Shown: one piece after another, positions 12,601-26,118 of the stretch
Position numbering within the stretch: position 1 is the first letter of the stretch
Layout of the letters: every line of letters starts with the position of its first letter
Assembly (NCBI GenBank): GCA_003342895.1
Contig: PTFA01000276.1
Coordinates: 922,602 to 986,601, forward strand
From: Casuarius casuarius
Lineage: Eukaryota > Chordata > Aves > Casuariiformes > Casuariidae
Length of the DNA stretch: 64,000 nt
Reading direction: 5' to 3'
Translations under genes and position numbers: made by a program
The notes under the pieces: generated by a model
The model's input: only the letters and a program-made list of their open reading frames with translations
The model's database searches: none
Told to the model about the DNA's origin: nothing

Positions 12601-14848
12601 ACTGAGATATTTGGCTGTGGTTAGAAAATGTCCTTAAAAAAATTAGTTGTTTTAAAATTATTTTTCTTGTCTTATTTCAAAAAAAACTATGAATCCAAGG
12701 CTGACTAAATCATTAGATTATAAGAAGTCAAATTTTATAAACTGTCAAACTGTGTTGTCTTCTAAGGTCGTACTAAACCATCATATTTCACTATTTGACT
12801 GTGCTGTTGTAAGCACTAAATTATTTTTGCAAACATAAAGACCTTTCCTTCTCTTTCATACTAAGAGAAAAATATTTAAAAATAGTGAAATTAAAATATT
12901 TGCTTTGAAGGAATCTTAATTTAGAGAGCCTGTGACTAAAGGTTTAGTCTTACCTGCTCAATCTCTTCCAACAGTAGGCACTAAGTTTCATGTTCCCTTA
13001 TTCCTATGCAGGTCCTTTATTTCAGCTGTAAAGACTTTGTACTCAAGGTCAATAAGTATGAATTGATCAGCAAGCTAACCTTATTAAAAAAATTTCCTCC
13101 AATATTTTGTAGGGTCTTTTTTGGGTCAGTTTGCTGATCTCATTAGTGGTGTGGTTGTGCAAACCCTAGATTTGAGAAAAGGTAGGTGGAAGTAGGGGAA
13201 AGCAGGGCTTGTCCTTTATTTAGCAGACTGTATTTCATATTAAACACAGTGTGAACTGACTTCTTAGTTGAGCTCCCATTGCTGGTTTGGAATATTCTTT
13301 CACTTGATCACAATAAATCTAAATTTCACTCTTCTAAATTAATCTCTGATTTGATCCTCAATAAATCTTCCATAGGAGTCTGGAGTGCAGTTTAAAAACT
13401 GGGATATTTACCAGTTACGTTTCTTTCAGGGAAGTTTTGATTATTCTTTCCTGCTCTTTAGGCATACACAGATTGACTTTCAGACTCTGGACTGTAGGCT
13501 GGGAATTTCATGCCTGTCTTCCACAGAGCTGAAGTTTGGCCTCTAAGAACAGGTCTGGAAAATACATTGTGTTTAGTCAATTTCCAGAATATTTTGACAA
13601 ATAACAATGTTTGATCTTCTGTAAAATATGTTGTGATAGTGGGAAATAATTAACCCTGGTAAGAAATGAAGCTTGAAAAACACAAGAGGAATGAAGAGCT
13701 GTTCAGTCCTTCAGTGTTGTGGGACATCAGGTCCTTTTTTCCTGAAGACTACCTTCTACTTGCTCTTGAGACTTTCACATCTAGTTTTTTTACTTCCTAG
13801 GTATTCCCGGTGGTTTTCTATTTTTCATCATCTGGAGGATCTCCTGATCAAAATGTACAGTTCACCAGAGTTTGAACGTGGGATGCTTTGCTTTCAAGCT
13901 GGACTCTAAGTCTAGTGTGAACAGAGAACTGAGAGGTGATGGACAGCCAGTATGATTAGTAAGCAAGTTCATGTTATGCACTATCACTGATAGAATGATG
14001 CTATTAGGAATATTTGTTGCTGATAACTTGGGGTGCCCTTCTTCTTTACCTTTTCATCTCAGATGAGCAATGTATTCCATGCTAATTCACTAAGAGACTG
14101 AAGGTGCAACATAGTTTAGGGACCTGGGGTTGGATGAATAAAAGGTATTGCATCTTCATAATCCTGAAATCTTCAGGGAAAGTTGCAGTCCTGGTTTGAA
14201 GGTGCCCTGTGACTCTGGAGTGCAGCCATGTAGGCTATAGCAGTCTCACTGGGCTGTCCTCCACTCAAGAAGTGCAAGTAACAGTCCCGATCTTTCTCCC
14301 ATCTCTGCTTTTTTCCCTAAAGCTCCAAGCCTGTACAGAAGAGAGGAGGTGGCATTGATTGGCATAGGCACTGTAGACAGAAACAGATTTTTCCCTGTTT
14401 TGAGACCAGTTTTTTAAGACTCTCTTAATACTCTGCTTCTCTCTTTCGCTCTCTGAAGAGATTAGAGTGGGAATGAGACTTTTGGCCAAGATAGCTGTGC
14501 TTTTTTGGAAAAGCACTAGTGAGTTTTTGTTACCTGTTAATGGGTGGGAGGGAGGGAGGAATATCCAGCTTCCTGTGGTCTCAGGTAAAATTCTTTTCTT
14601 GATCTGAGTTTTCATTGCTGTTCCCTGCAAAGTATTTCTTAGAGCGACTGCATGAGAAACATTTAAGTTGAGTTGTGTGGAGTTTTTCCTTCTTCAGTCA
14701 TACTGGTATTAACAACAACAACTTTTGCAAGAGAAGCTTTGCTGGAAGATGCCTGCTTGCTGAAGTAGTACTGTGTGTCAAATGGATAGTCCTGAAAACA
14801 CCCTCAAGAGGATGAGATAAGAAGCTATTTATTATGCCAGCTGGGGTT

Positions 14849-14867
14849 CCCCCCCCCCCCCCCCCCC
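14849..14867. repeat. Poly-C run (19 C)
   Basis: An uninterrupted run of 19 C residues. Such runs are length-variable and prone to sequencing error. Confidence 0.9.
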
Positions 14868-15280
14868 GATTTCCCTATTTATATGTTTTGCTCTTTAATC
14901 TATAAAATAACTGCTTCTCCTTTGGTTGACTGGTAAGTCTATTGCATGTTGTGCATCGGAGGAAATACAGTGATTGTTGGAAGAGAATTTCTTTTCTTAG
15001 GATGCAAGGATGGCAACAAAGTCCTCAGAAAATACTAAATCAAGCCTCAAATAATTTTGAATGGTGCATTGGAGAACATACCTAATGTGTTTGTTTTTCT
15101 TTCAAAATTATGCAGTACAAGAATTAACCTAAGCAGGATTTGGAGACAGTAAATTCTTTCCTTAAGGTAGTTTCTTAATGGTGTCCTTTTGCACGGTTCA
15201 GAGGAACTAGCGTAATGATATTAAATTCTCTAGAGCTGAAATTTTGTATTGTGGAATAAAAGATAATGTGATGCTGAGTT

Positions 15281-15307
15281 CCCCCCCCCCCCAAAAAAAA
15301 AAAAAAA
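15281..15307. repeat. C12/A15 homopolymer junction
   Basis: Twelve C residues are followed directly by fifteen A residues. I see no target-site duplication or retrotransposed body next to it, so it is called only as low-complexity DNA. Confidence 0.85.
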
Positions 15308-16882
15308 GTCAAAATGTACTAGGTTTCCTCTTAAATGCATTCACAGTCTATTTAGGAAATAAAAAACGAGGTGTCTGTTGACCTTGCAGACAAGCATGAA
15401 ACAATTGTATGTACATTTTTGTCACGTTTCCTTCATGTGTACGCTTCATTTGTAAGCTGACAGTCTCTGTGTAATAAGAATCTAGAACATGGTAAATTGG
15501 AATTGACTCTGAACCTGGGGGCACATGTGTCTTTTCGTGTAACTTTCTGTACGTACTTTTTCCCCCAGTAGTGAATATTTGATAAAAATACTATGAACAG
15601 CATTCAGGTTTTCCTTTTGTGTGTGTGTTTGTTTGTTTGTGTTTTTTTTTTTTTTTTAATTTATCTTCCTGCTGCATTTTTCACTTTAAACACAAAGTAA
15701 AAATTCTCTGCATTTATTTGGATTCTGTAGATATTCTTGTCTTTTTTGGAGGAAGAAGCAGAGTGGTATTACTCCTCATTCAAGACACCAGATTCTAGCA
15801 AAGGTTCAGTGTGTGTCCAGTCTTGAAACACTGGGCAGAAAAGGTTCCTGAAAGACCATGGCATAGTATATGTATTTTTGTGTTTGTTTATTCTGCTGTA
15901 TGATTAGAGTAAGAGATGGACACTTATTTGTGTATGTACACACGTACACACCCCTTAAAATAAGGGGGAAAATACATATTTTAGGATCCAAAAAAGATCC
16001 TATTTTTTCTGGATACCTAATACCATAAATCACATACAATGACAACAGTTTCTTCTGTTTTTCAATTTGCAACTTTTCTCAAATGGAGCCTGGCTTTCAA
16101 AAGTGTGGCAGTGGAGTAAAATCCAACTTCATTTTTCTCATGCTTGGCTTTAGAGCCAAAAACATACTTGTTCTCTATCAGATGTTGCTTGCAAGGGATG
16201 ATATTGTGCATTCAACAGAACAAATCTGTCTAGTTCTGAAAAGTCATGGTTGTCCATAACACCTCTGAAATAAGAATTTATAACTCAAATGTAATATGAG
16301 TGATTTTTTTAGTGATCTGCCCATCAGGGCTTTGAGTTGGAATGTGTTCTTGGTGTTGATTAGGCAGCATGTGTTTTAAGTAAGAGAATGTGATAATAAA
16401 GAAGCTAGGATTAAGCTGTAGTGTGGTTCTACTTAGAATTTATCATGTTACCATGTTGTGAGGAAAAACTTAAGATAAAGAGGTGCCAGAGCAAAAGATC
16501 TTTCTTTTCAAAAGTGTGTAAAATGCTTATTTCCCTCCTCCTCCCCAACCCTTAACTTCTGGGGACTAGCTTAGCACTGAGAGCTCTTGTAGCATGTATA
16601 CCAGAGTATACATGTCAACAAGTCACAGCTGGGGATGTGTGGGGTTTTTTTATTTTATATATTTTTTTTTGTAACAAGGAGGTGGTTAACAGTCACAGGA
16701 AATATATTACATTTGATAGTGGAATTAAATTAATGCCTTAGCTTGTGTAACAGCATCTTATTTGTCAGCAGAGGGGGAGAAAAGAAGATGGAGGAGTGTT
16801 CCAATTTCTTGGATTAAGTTTTCTGGACCTTTTTTGTTTTAGAATGGTGTTGATCTTTCTTTCTGGACACACAGATACTTAG

Positions 16883-17122
16883 ATGATGATCTTTCATGTA
16901 ACGATCTGTGCAATTGTTCGTTTATATAGCTCTCCAGTTCCTGTTTTCTTGCCACCTGGGGGTATAACGAAGCGGTCAGTGAGTGAAGCACTGATGGAGG
17001 CTGCCGCGGAATGGAGACTTGTTAGAGGCAGTCCCAAGCTGGAACACGTGCTCTGGAGCAGTTGGCATGTCCGACATAGTCTGCTATCTGTCTATAAGGA
17101 TGCCATTTTGGTCTCAAATTGA
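16883..17122 (+). pseudogene. Coding-like frame, unidentified
   Basis: The frame opens at an ATG at 16883 and ends at a TGA at 17120-17122. Its second half has higher GC content, several CpG dinucleotides and a protein-like composition, including SVSEALMEAAAEWRLVRG. The surrounding DNA is AT-rich, so the local composition change is notable. No domain or family is recognisable, and the first codons are hydrophobic and less convincing. It could be part of an old pseudogene or a chance frame. Confidence 0.2.
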
Positions 17123-18260
17123 AGTGGAAGTTTAACCTTCCATGGAAGACAGCAATACAATGGAGAAGAAATTTATTTTGTTCTTGTCAGTTTAGAGCCA
17201 GGAAAGCTGTTTCAATCTTTACATCATAGAGCAGCAGTTCCTAAATGTAGTGTATATGAATGGAGTTGCTAGCCGGATGTAAACTTGATTTAGTCCAATA
17301 CTTATGTTAGTATTTTTAGTCATACAAAATTGTTGGCTGTAGGTGGGAAAGCAGTAGGAAAATTTCAGAAGGAAAGTTCCAGAGCCTCTGCTGTAAGGGG
17401 TAGCAACCCAAATTTCTCATTCTCCAGCAAGCCAGGGAAGTGCAGTACAGTACAGTCATGAAACCCTGGCATCCTTCAGCGGCTCTAGCTAGCTTGGCTG
17501 CGGCAGCCTGGCCAGCTGATACCAGCAGTGTTTCTGGAAATGGTAGCTGAGATGCAAAGCAGCTGTTAAACGATTATATTAGTATGAAGAGTCTAGGGTT
17601 TGCTAAATCACTGAGTGTTCTGGAATTGGCAAAACCAGTTTCTTTAACGGTCATTCTGCTGCTCTTAATCTTAGTTTAATAACTCCTAAAGTTCCCCATT
17701 TTGCACCTGTATGTAGAATGCCATGTGAAAACAATGTTAGTCAGAATCTGATATCCCAAAGAACCTTCGTATTATTTTTTGAAAAAGATCTTGGCTAGCA
17801 GCCTGCCTAGATATATTGCACATAATTCTTTTTTTGGTGTGGGATGTTTGCTGTTTTGAAAGCAGATGACAAAACCATCCTTCTGTAATTCATCGTGCTC
17901 CCTTTCGTTTATATTTTGTCACCTTATTTGAACTGGCCCCAACACATGTCATCAAGATGAGGTTATGGGTGTGTTCCATACACACCTTAGACTTACTGTA
18001 TTATTCCAGCATACTAGCCAGGACCACATAATAAAACTTTGTATCCTCAACTTATAGAGTATATGGCAGTACTCCACAAAAGCTCTCCAGGCAGAATTAG
18101 CTTCTCAGAAATAGATCCAACTACTTGTGAGCAACTGTCTCCACTCTTGCCAATGGCTGTGGCTGCAGACTTTCAATAAAATCTCATGTTAAGCTAAATG
18201 AAAGGCAGCTGGCAGGTCCAATTAAAATAATTGCAGCTTTTTTTAAAGCCTCATCTGTTG

Positions 18261-18599
18261 CTAGGAGTTGTATTTCCCCATGAGGGCTGTGGGAGTATTT
18301 CTGACATGGTGTGGGTGGTATAGATTCTCTTCCAGAGAATGTGCTTCAGATTCACTGGAATAGCAGTGCTTTAAGAAGTTACCTACTTTAGGTCCTGCAT
18401 ATGACTTACTACATTTTGTTAACCTTGGACATGGAAATTCCCTTTCTGTTATTTGTATGGATGGCATTGGTTTGAACTCAAACTTGTTAGCAATCCATAT
18501 GTTTTGTTTTTTGGCTGGTATAGAAGGAGCAGATGATAATATACCTCTTCTGTGTTTTGACACATTGTCTCTGGTGTTTTTATCACTTTGAAATGCCAC
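18261..18599 (-). pseudogene. Minus-strand protein-like frame, unidentified
   Basis: An open frame of 112 codons on the minus strand has balanced composition, many charged residues and no low-complexity runs. It contains the reading CSKSYAGPKVGNFLKHCYSS. An overlapping frame at 18449-18718 could continue it upstream after a frameshift. No family could be assigned and there is no promoter or splice context. It may be a small decayed retrocopy or a chance frame. Confidence 0.22.
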
Positions 18600-19952
18600 T
18601 TGGCAGAGGCAAAAATTAATAATTGTAGAATGTTTGTTGTGGTGGTAAAGTTATATAGTACAACTTCTGTGTCTATGTTCAATTTTGATGTTAAACAAAG
18701 TTCATGTGTGGCTTTCAAACTGTCTTACATTTTCTATAAGACCCCTGATAGCCATCATCTTGAAAATTTTTTGTAATTATCTTTCACAGTTCCATGTGGA
18801 TGGTTTAATAAACTCTGTTCTGCATCCTGGTGATTCTGTGGTCCAAGTTCAGAAACTGATTCAAACTCCTATGGTGTGAATTGGAAGAGGTGCAGCAATT
18901 CGGGTAGGTGACTGGATGCCATGAAGGAGATAAGGGGAAGGATATGTCTTGACTATATTTATTGTTGTTGATGTTTATTGTTGTTTCAGTTACTCTTCAT
19001 TGTGCTAACAGGTAATCTTCTCTTACCCTTATATGTAAGAATATGTATGTAAGAACTTTACTTTTTTTTATTGTTGAGTATGTATTACAGTAGCTTGTAG
19101 GGAAGGGGTATAGGAACTGATGATTGTGGCTGCTTTCTGTCAAAAAGTGCCATGGAAAGTCACTGTAGTTTAGCATTTATATTGTAGCTAAATATACACT
19201 TACTCGGGGACAAGCTTCACATGTGAATCTCAGAATGTATTCTATGTATCTGTGGTTTTAACATGTTCATATTCTTCTATATGAAGAATATAGAACTTGT
19301 GTATAGGCAATCTGTCTTCCATTGTTTCTGGTACAATTTTCTGCGTTGTTTACTTGGAATGTTACATAACATGCAGGACAGTCATCTTATGACAATGTGT
19401 TCAAGTGGTTCTGTGCAAAAAATGAAAATAATTTCAAACAAATATTTCTGCCTTAGGTAAACTAACTTAAATGCAATTATTGTATCCAGAGAGACATTAA
19501 TACGAATGCTTTCTTCCCCCAGTTACAAGCATGTACTCTTTTGTTTTTGTGTACTTGTTACATTTACCTAAAGTTGGTTAGTGATAGTGATAGGTGTTTT
19601 TGTTGAAGAGATGAGACTAAACTTTTTGTTTAAGCTTATTTTTTTTAATCTCATAATTTAACAGCAGATGCACTTAGTTCCTCCCAAAGAATTAATGGGA
19701 TAACATAACCAGAATGAGGTGGAGGGTTTTTTAATGTAAATGTATGCCTAGTTGAAGTGTTGAAAAAACTCTTTAATAGATCACAGTACATTTCAATCTT
19801 AATATACTGGACTAGGAATCATTGTACTAGTCCTTATTAGGACCACTGAGCAAACACATTTGTCACCCTGTTCTTTTCTTGACCTGATACAAGAATGTAG
19901 AGAGAATACACTCACAAATATTTGTAACTATGCATGGAAAATGCTTGACTTT

Positions 19953-19962
19953 GGGGGGGGGG
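19953..19962. repeat. Poly-G run (10 G)
   Basis: Homopolymer run with nothing gene-related beside it. Confidence 0.85.
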
Positions 19963-22900
19963 AAATACATTTTAGTAGCAAAAGTACTGTTTTAAATGCT
20001 TAATAGCATTATAGAAACGATGCACTTGGAAATGCAGGTGAATTACGAGATTTAAATTTATAACCATTTTGAAAGGTAGTGCAGGTGGTGGGGAAAGTGA
20101 CTTAAAAAAAGGATAGTAAAGAGAAGAGGCAATTTTGTTTTGAGAATCAGATTTCATCTTTTTGAGAGGAAAATCTTAACTAGGTTTATAAAAAAAATAT
20201 TTGAAGGTATTCTGTATGAGTGCTTCAGATTATCCAATCCTCTGTAATCAAGGATCTATAGAAGCAAGAAAGTGTCATTTTTCTGAGGTTTCTTTCACTG
20301 TTCTCTGAACAGTGAGTGGTACTGTGAAACAAAATCATGTCACAAGAGAGATGCGGTTTTGTGATTTGGATAGGCTGAGACTTTTAATAAGCTATGATTC
20401 TTATATTTACTAGTAAGCTAACAATAACAAAGCAGGGAGTTCAAGCAGCAGTGCACAGCTTTGATTTAGATGTGGTCCTTTTTTTTGTTGTTATGCTGTT
20501 CATATTGTTCAGTAATTTTCCCTAATGTGCATAACAGTAGACTGATAATATTCAAACATCTGTAAAAATAATTCTATTTTGAATTAGATTCTTCTTTTAT
20601 AATCCTAGTTTCATTGTAGATCTGCTTGTTTTAGCATTGAAATGCTTGTTAAGTTCAGCTTAAGATAATTCAAATGGAATGGTTAATCTATAGTTTATTT
20701 TTAGTTGCTTTGCACTAGTTTGCTCTTATTTTGTGTAGCCCTTCATTCATTCCTAGTTGTTGATTCATGGGACAGACTTGATTAATGAGTCGAGGGAGTG
20801 GGGGGTAGAAGTTTCTACTGACTAAAAAGACCAGGACTGGGAAGCAAATGATACCTTTGCAATAGGCTTGTGGCTACAAACATATCTCAAATAGTTGAAT
20901 TGTACAGCATAGTGCGATTAAATATTTACTGTAGTATTGCAAGGGACATAATCAGTGTTTATGATGTTTTCTGATCCTCTTGGATAGGGGTTTCCTACAG
21001 CCAATTAAGCATGTGTTCTCCATATTCTTCTCAAAGTTTTGAAATGGATAGTGTTCTGGAAAAGATGCCATAACTTGTGCTAAATCCACAGTTAGCACAC
21101 TGCTAAATGATTAGATCCAGAATGAAGATAATGTATTAATTTGTATTTACAGGTACTAAAAATACATGGTGAAAATACAGATCATGAGTGAGTTCTTATT
21201 GAGTATAGCTGAAATATGTGAAAGAAACTTTAAAATCAAATATTAAATGCTAGAATTTATCAGATCTTTATTTCCCTTTTTGTAATCCATATTCTATCTA
21301 GTAACGGAACTTGACAAGTCCCTGAAATCTTCAATTGTACGGAGTACTGCAGTCTCCTTTGCAGTGGAGTAGTATTGTATATTTGGTCTTCTAACTACAT
21401 TTTATTTAAGGATGCAATTTTTGAAGCTGCGTTTGATTGGAATAAGCTAAGGAAAATCCTATTCCACTGTCCTGCCATAAAGACTTCCATCTGAATAAAT
21501 AAGCAAAAGTTGGCTAGAGAGGAGCCCTATATTTATCCCATCCCGTTAGTATTCTTGTGGCTTTATTCTGAGTTTTTGGACATGTTCCAAGCTTCTTATA
21601 TAAGCTTTGGTCTACATATGTGAGCCCTCTTGACTTGCTGATGCATTTGTCCTTGTAGCAGTAAACATTGGCCTGGTTCTCCTCCTTCCTAGTTCTATTG
21701 ACAAGTTTTGGCATGAAGTGCCTGCTCAAACTGATCTCAGGTGGTTGAGTTACAAAGGTTAATTAAGTCAGTGCAAGACTTGTTTCATCTTGGCAATCTG
21801 TATTGGGAGCCCTGTCTTTCTGTCAGCTTGGTGTCCTCTGTGATGCAGAGGAGGTATGAACAAGTGATCTTGATAGGTAAAACAATTCTCAGCTTCAGGG
21901 ACACTGAACACTAAAATTTTAGACTGCTTTGTTGACTGTTGGAGACTTTATGAAGGACAGTAGTTAGCTTGCTACTTAAAAATGTGTGCGCTGCTAATGG
22001 AGCCTGTCTATAACAAGATTAGGCTATCAGAGGGTTGGCTTGTGTGATTGAGCTTCCTGGTCGAGACATGGCCAAAATTGAATATTTGAAGGATAACCAA
22101 CCACATTCATCCTGAATGTATCTAGGCAAATTTGCTTAGTTCTATGCAAAGACTAGGAATTAGGAAGCTCGCTTTTGCATTGTGTAAGCAGTTTTTGGAT
22201 ACTATTTCTCAATTCAGCAACTAGCAAATAAAAAACATGTATTATACAATGCTATAAATATGCATGGTGGTTTCAGAGGGGAAGTGTGGAGAGAACACTT
22301 CTGTCCAATTTATTTAAATAGTATGACACATTCTGGCTCCCTCCTCCCCTTTCCTTTCTCCTCTCCTATTCCAGCTACATTGTTCAGTGGAGACAGAATT
22401 AAGCGCCAGCAAATTTATATAAGTAAACCTCTTTTTGATAGTTGTCTTTGAACTCTTGGCTGACTGCAGTTTACTGGTTTAGGAATATATGTGCCTATTT
22501 CTTCAGGTTAGATGTAGCTTCTCTGTCATTCACAGAGGTTGAGTGTTTCTTCCTCTTCTTTTGAGTGTTTTCCATGGAAGAATTTTTCTTACGGATTTAT
22601 TTGCATCAGTTATAATATGGTGGTATATTTTTCTGCTAATGGAAGAAATGATGATGAGGCAGAAACATCTAGTAAAGTGCACTACTTTAAATGATGTCAT
22701 AGGTAGCCATGGGAGGATGTAGGGGATGTGCCATAGTTTGCTTTTCCTGCAAAAATGTTTTCTTTTATATAAAGTACAAATAGAATTATTTCTTGCATTA
22801 CTATTATGTCTGGAGGGCTGTACAACACTTGTGTGGAGAACTGGAAAAACTGATGTGCTGGAAAACTTCACATCAGTATGAGAAATACTGCTCATCACTG

Positions 22901-24977
22901 AAGAAGAGTGGCAAATGAAGCAGGCTAGCTTACAGCTAGCTATTTTGCAGTCAGTTCAGGTGTCATACACAGAAAGCATGAAGAATAAATTGCCTTTCCT
23001 TAATAGGAAAGGGGCGGTACAAGAAGAATGCTTTGCATCTAGGAACATCTAATTACCGCCAAGTTGCCAGCCTGCAAATTTCAGAGAGTCATGGAATGGA
23101 GAATGTCTTGAAGTCCAAGCTGCCTGGCTGTCAAGCATGTCCTTTTGCATTTCAACATTCAATAGCTTGTTTCCAAAACAATGAAGAGGATCCAGCTGAT
23201 CTTCAGACTTTCCTCCTGCCAGTGAGCCAATGAAGACAAAAGAAAAGGATCTTGTAAGTGAGCTAGCTGGCTGGGTGAGCGATGCAGAAGTGAAGAGTAT
23301 TGATTTTTATGAACTGTTGGCTTGTTTTTAAGGCAAAAAGATGGTGGATTTTTCCAAGAAGAGAGGAAATTTGAGGTAAACGTTGATTGCAGAGCATAAG
23401 CAAATAGAGTAAAGCATGTACAGAAAGGAAAAAACCTTTATTCTTTTAATGCAAAACCAAGATACTGGAAATAAAGTTGATTAAGGACTGTGATGAATAA
23501 TTTTAAGGATCTAGAGGAGAAAAGTGTTATGTACTCAGTTTTAAAAAAAAGTTATTTAAAAGCATAAGCTTGGTCTGTTCAATATCACTTGTCCTTTGTT
23601 AGGAAGAATCATGTGATTAGATGGTTAAAATAGCTGCCTATAACTTGGGAAGGACCAAATGAGGAAAAGGGAAAGAGATAGTGTTATTTTCATTAAAGTA
23701 ACTTTGCCTATTTTTAACTTCTGATAACTGAAGAATGAAAAAGAATGTTAATACTTGTTAATCAGTATTCTCTCAGGTAAGCCACAGAATAAATACCTAG
23801 CTACTGTAAGCCGCCAAATTGCAGTTGCGTTCAGGATGATGAACTCCATAAGTACAGAAGACTTCATTTTTATGTTCAAGTGGTCTTAGACTGCTAATAC
23901 TAAAATGGTCATAAAAGATGATGGATACAATATTCTTAGAAGAATAGCACCTGACCTGAAAGGTGCCAAGTGAGTGCGTAATTTAAAATGTCTGTGTTTG
24001 ATAAAGTATAAATGACTATGAATTGTTTTTTATTTTACATAATAAATATAAAGTTTAATCAGAAGCATTTATTTGTTCCTTTTTCCAAAGATCACTCGGA
24101 AGCCATTCAGCTATGTTATCTGTACAGAAATTCCTTTTCTCTTCCAATTTTAAAGGGAAATCGGTTAAGGATGTTTTATTAGATACTTAGCTACAATTTT
24201 AAAACAAAATAACGTAGGAGTGAAAAGTGTCCATTTGTTAATTAAATGAAGAAAAAAGACACAGCAATGACTATGGGTTAGAAGCTAAAGACTGCAGAAA
24301 TTGAAAGTAGCAGGAAGTCCACCTAAAATATGTTGTATGCTGTTAGGCCCACAGAGGTGCTTGAGAAGGTGATTAAAAAAAAAAAAAATCCAATCTTTTG
24401 TTTTTAATATAGTCAGCAGATATGGTTCAGTTACTTGATGTATTTAATAACTCAGAAAATCCAGGAATACTCGATCATCAAACTCTTAAGAATCAGACTC
24501 CTTTGTAGGCTTGTTCAGCAGGCAAGTGGCTCACTTTTTCTAACTCTCTGATCACTCAGTACTTACATCTGTGTCTTCAGTTTGTATTTAGGTTGTAGGA
24601 TTCATGACTTCCCTAGTCTATTGTGTGAAATAATGCTTTCTTCTTATGTTCCACTTCTCTGTGCCTTGAATTAGTTGCTTCTGTGAGAACAGACCACTGT
24701 TTGTCTTTTGCATGTTACTCTTGATATTTGAGGATATAAAGCTGTTTGATCTGCCTCTCATCCTGATTTAGTTGAAGAAGCCTCTGTGGTGTTTTGGCTA
24801 CTATGAGGCTATTCAGAACTCAAGCCCTTCTCTTGCTTAATATAGATGCTTATATGGCTGCTGCTGATCCTGCATTCCTTCCCTACCCTCTGTGCTGAAA
24901 TACAGATTTCAAGTAAAAATTATTCTAGACTTATTCTGTCTCTATTCACAGTTATAAATGTGTTCACATTTATTTAG

Positions 24978-25425
24978 GAGCTGAAATATCTCCTCTCTAA
25001 TTCAGAGACAAAAGTCTTCGAAAGCACGAAGGTAACTTGTTCAGCTGTAATTGAGTTAATGAAAGCACAAGGAAAAAAAATCTTGCTTTCAAATGTCAAA
25101 GAAATTGCTTGAATACTCTTTTTCATCATTTGCTCTCAGTACAGATCAAGTTAGAATTGAGGGCTGGTTCCCACAGATCATTCATTTCCCTGTTATACGG
25201 GAACAGTTGTCAGGACATAGTGTATTACTTCGATACGAACATTCAAAAGATTCAAAAGAAGAATTTTTGCTAGTTCCTGGTTGGAACAGTAGGGAAACAG
25301 ATCCTGTAAAAGTTTCTGATTTAAACTTTCTGGTTAAAAAGCCTGAATGCTTTTACCAATGTAACTCTGTTGGTCTTATTAGGCATATGCTTGTACAAAT
25401 GTGTAATGCATGTAATGCATTTTAA
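24978..25425 (+). pseudogene. Decayed coding-like tract with one frameshift, unidentified
   Basis: This is the most protein-like non-ERBIN segment in the window. After an AG at 24976-24977 a frame is open from 24978 to a TGA at 25110-25112, reading ELKYLLSNSETKVFESTK and then VTCSAVIELMKAQGKKILL. A second frame takes over at about 25105 and runs to a TAA at 25423-25425. It includes STDQVRIEGWFPQIIHFPV, QLSGHSVLLRYEHSKDSKEE and VSDLNFLVKKPECFYQCNSV. The composition is that of a folded protein, with many Trp, Pro, Gly and charged residues. A single slip near 25105-25112 would join the two. Alternatively, GTAACT at 25032 and the TTTGCTCTCAG ending near 25139 could mark a tiny intron. I do not recognise the protein. 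The simplest reading is a pseudogene fragment in the ERBIN intron. A live nested exon is less likely. Confidence 0.45.
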
Positions 25426-26102
25426 TAAATGTCTAAAGTCAATTTTTTTCCAAATAGTATGGGCACATAACCCAAAGGAGTTGTAGAAAAGCAACTGGAA
25501 TCACCTATCATGATTCAACAGAAGTGTGGTATAAAAAGCAGATTGCATGCCCCCTAGGATGGGCAGAGATGACCTAGACGTATAGACGAGCACATTGAAA
25601 TGGTGTGTTTGGGGGGGGGCTACCGGTTAACTTGATGAACAATGATATTTGCACATCAGCAGCCTAGTGATTGTCAGGATTTTGTTTTCAAGCATTGTTT
25701 TGAAGGCAAGAGGTAAGGAATGATGAAGGAATGCACAGTGAGTTTTATAGATCTGTCTGAGGATGGTTTCAAATACTGCTTTGAAAACTTGGGAATGGTT
25801 ATAGAATTGAACTTCACTGATCAGGATTTTACGTCTTGATTCTGAATGAGATAATAGTATGGAAAATAGAGTGAAAATGAGCTGCTTATCTGTAATAGAA
25901 AACTGGAAATGAAAAGAGGGGTCCTTGGAACAGCAACACAGTCAAGGATTTTGCTAGAAATTATTTTTATAGTAAGATTTTGTTTTGGATATATGGTGTG
26001 GGGGGAAATGGGGCTACGGGAATATGAGGGAGGAATGACTGAGAAGAGATGTGGGTATGAGTAACAGGCAGGACAGTGGTGATTTCCACTAGCTGATGAA
26101 TC

Positions 26103-26118
26103 ACCACTAGCTAGTGGT
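26103..26118. repeat. 16-bp perfect palindrome beside a diverged direct repeat
   Basis: The sequence ACCACTAGCTAGTGGT equals its own reverse complement. A related direct repeat (GTGGTGATTTCC at about 26077, GTGGTAATTTCC at about 26114) flanks it. It may be a local duplication scar. No function is implied. Confidence 0.6.

Larger units (their letters stand above)
5976..16882 (+). other. ERBIN: ERBIN intron 1, no clear gene
   Basis: This is AT-rich non-coding sequence with scattered homopolymers: a T17 run at 8380-8396, a G-rich run near 11370-11382, a C19 run at 14849-14867, a C12/A15 junction at 15281-15307 and a GT/T stretch near 15618-15657. One exon-like segment at 6548-6658 has an AG before it and GTAAAG after it, and includes a short acidic reading MSDSVESPFGEELEEEEMR. 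Minus-strand open frames at 10515-10826, 14265-14630 and 15806-16072 show no family features. Confidence 0.5.
17123..24977 (+). other. ERBIN: ERBIN intron 1, no clear gene
   Basis: AT-rich intron sequence. It includes a G10 run at 19953-19962, an unidentified minus-strand frame at 18261-18599, a long but featureless minus-strand frame at 22530-22898, and a short plus-strand frame at 23033-23233 that is weakly protein-like. No RNA gene or known repeat family was recognised. Confidence 0.5.

Noticed and set aside
14265..14630. 121-codon minus-strand frame
   Set aside because: Ser/Lys-rich with no family signature, and no splice or promoter context.
22530..22898. 122-codon minus-strand frame
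   Set aside because: It is rich in Ser, Ile and His from AT-rich codons, without domain features. It is most likely chance.
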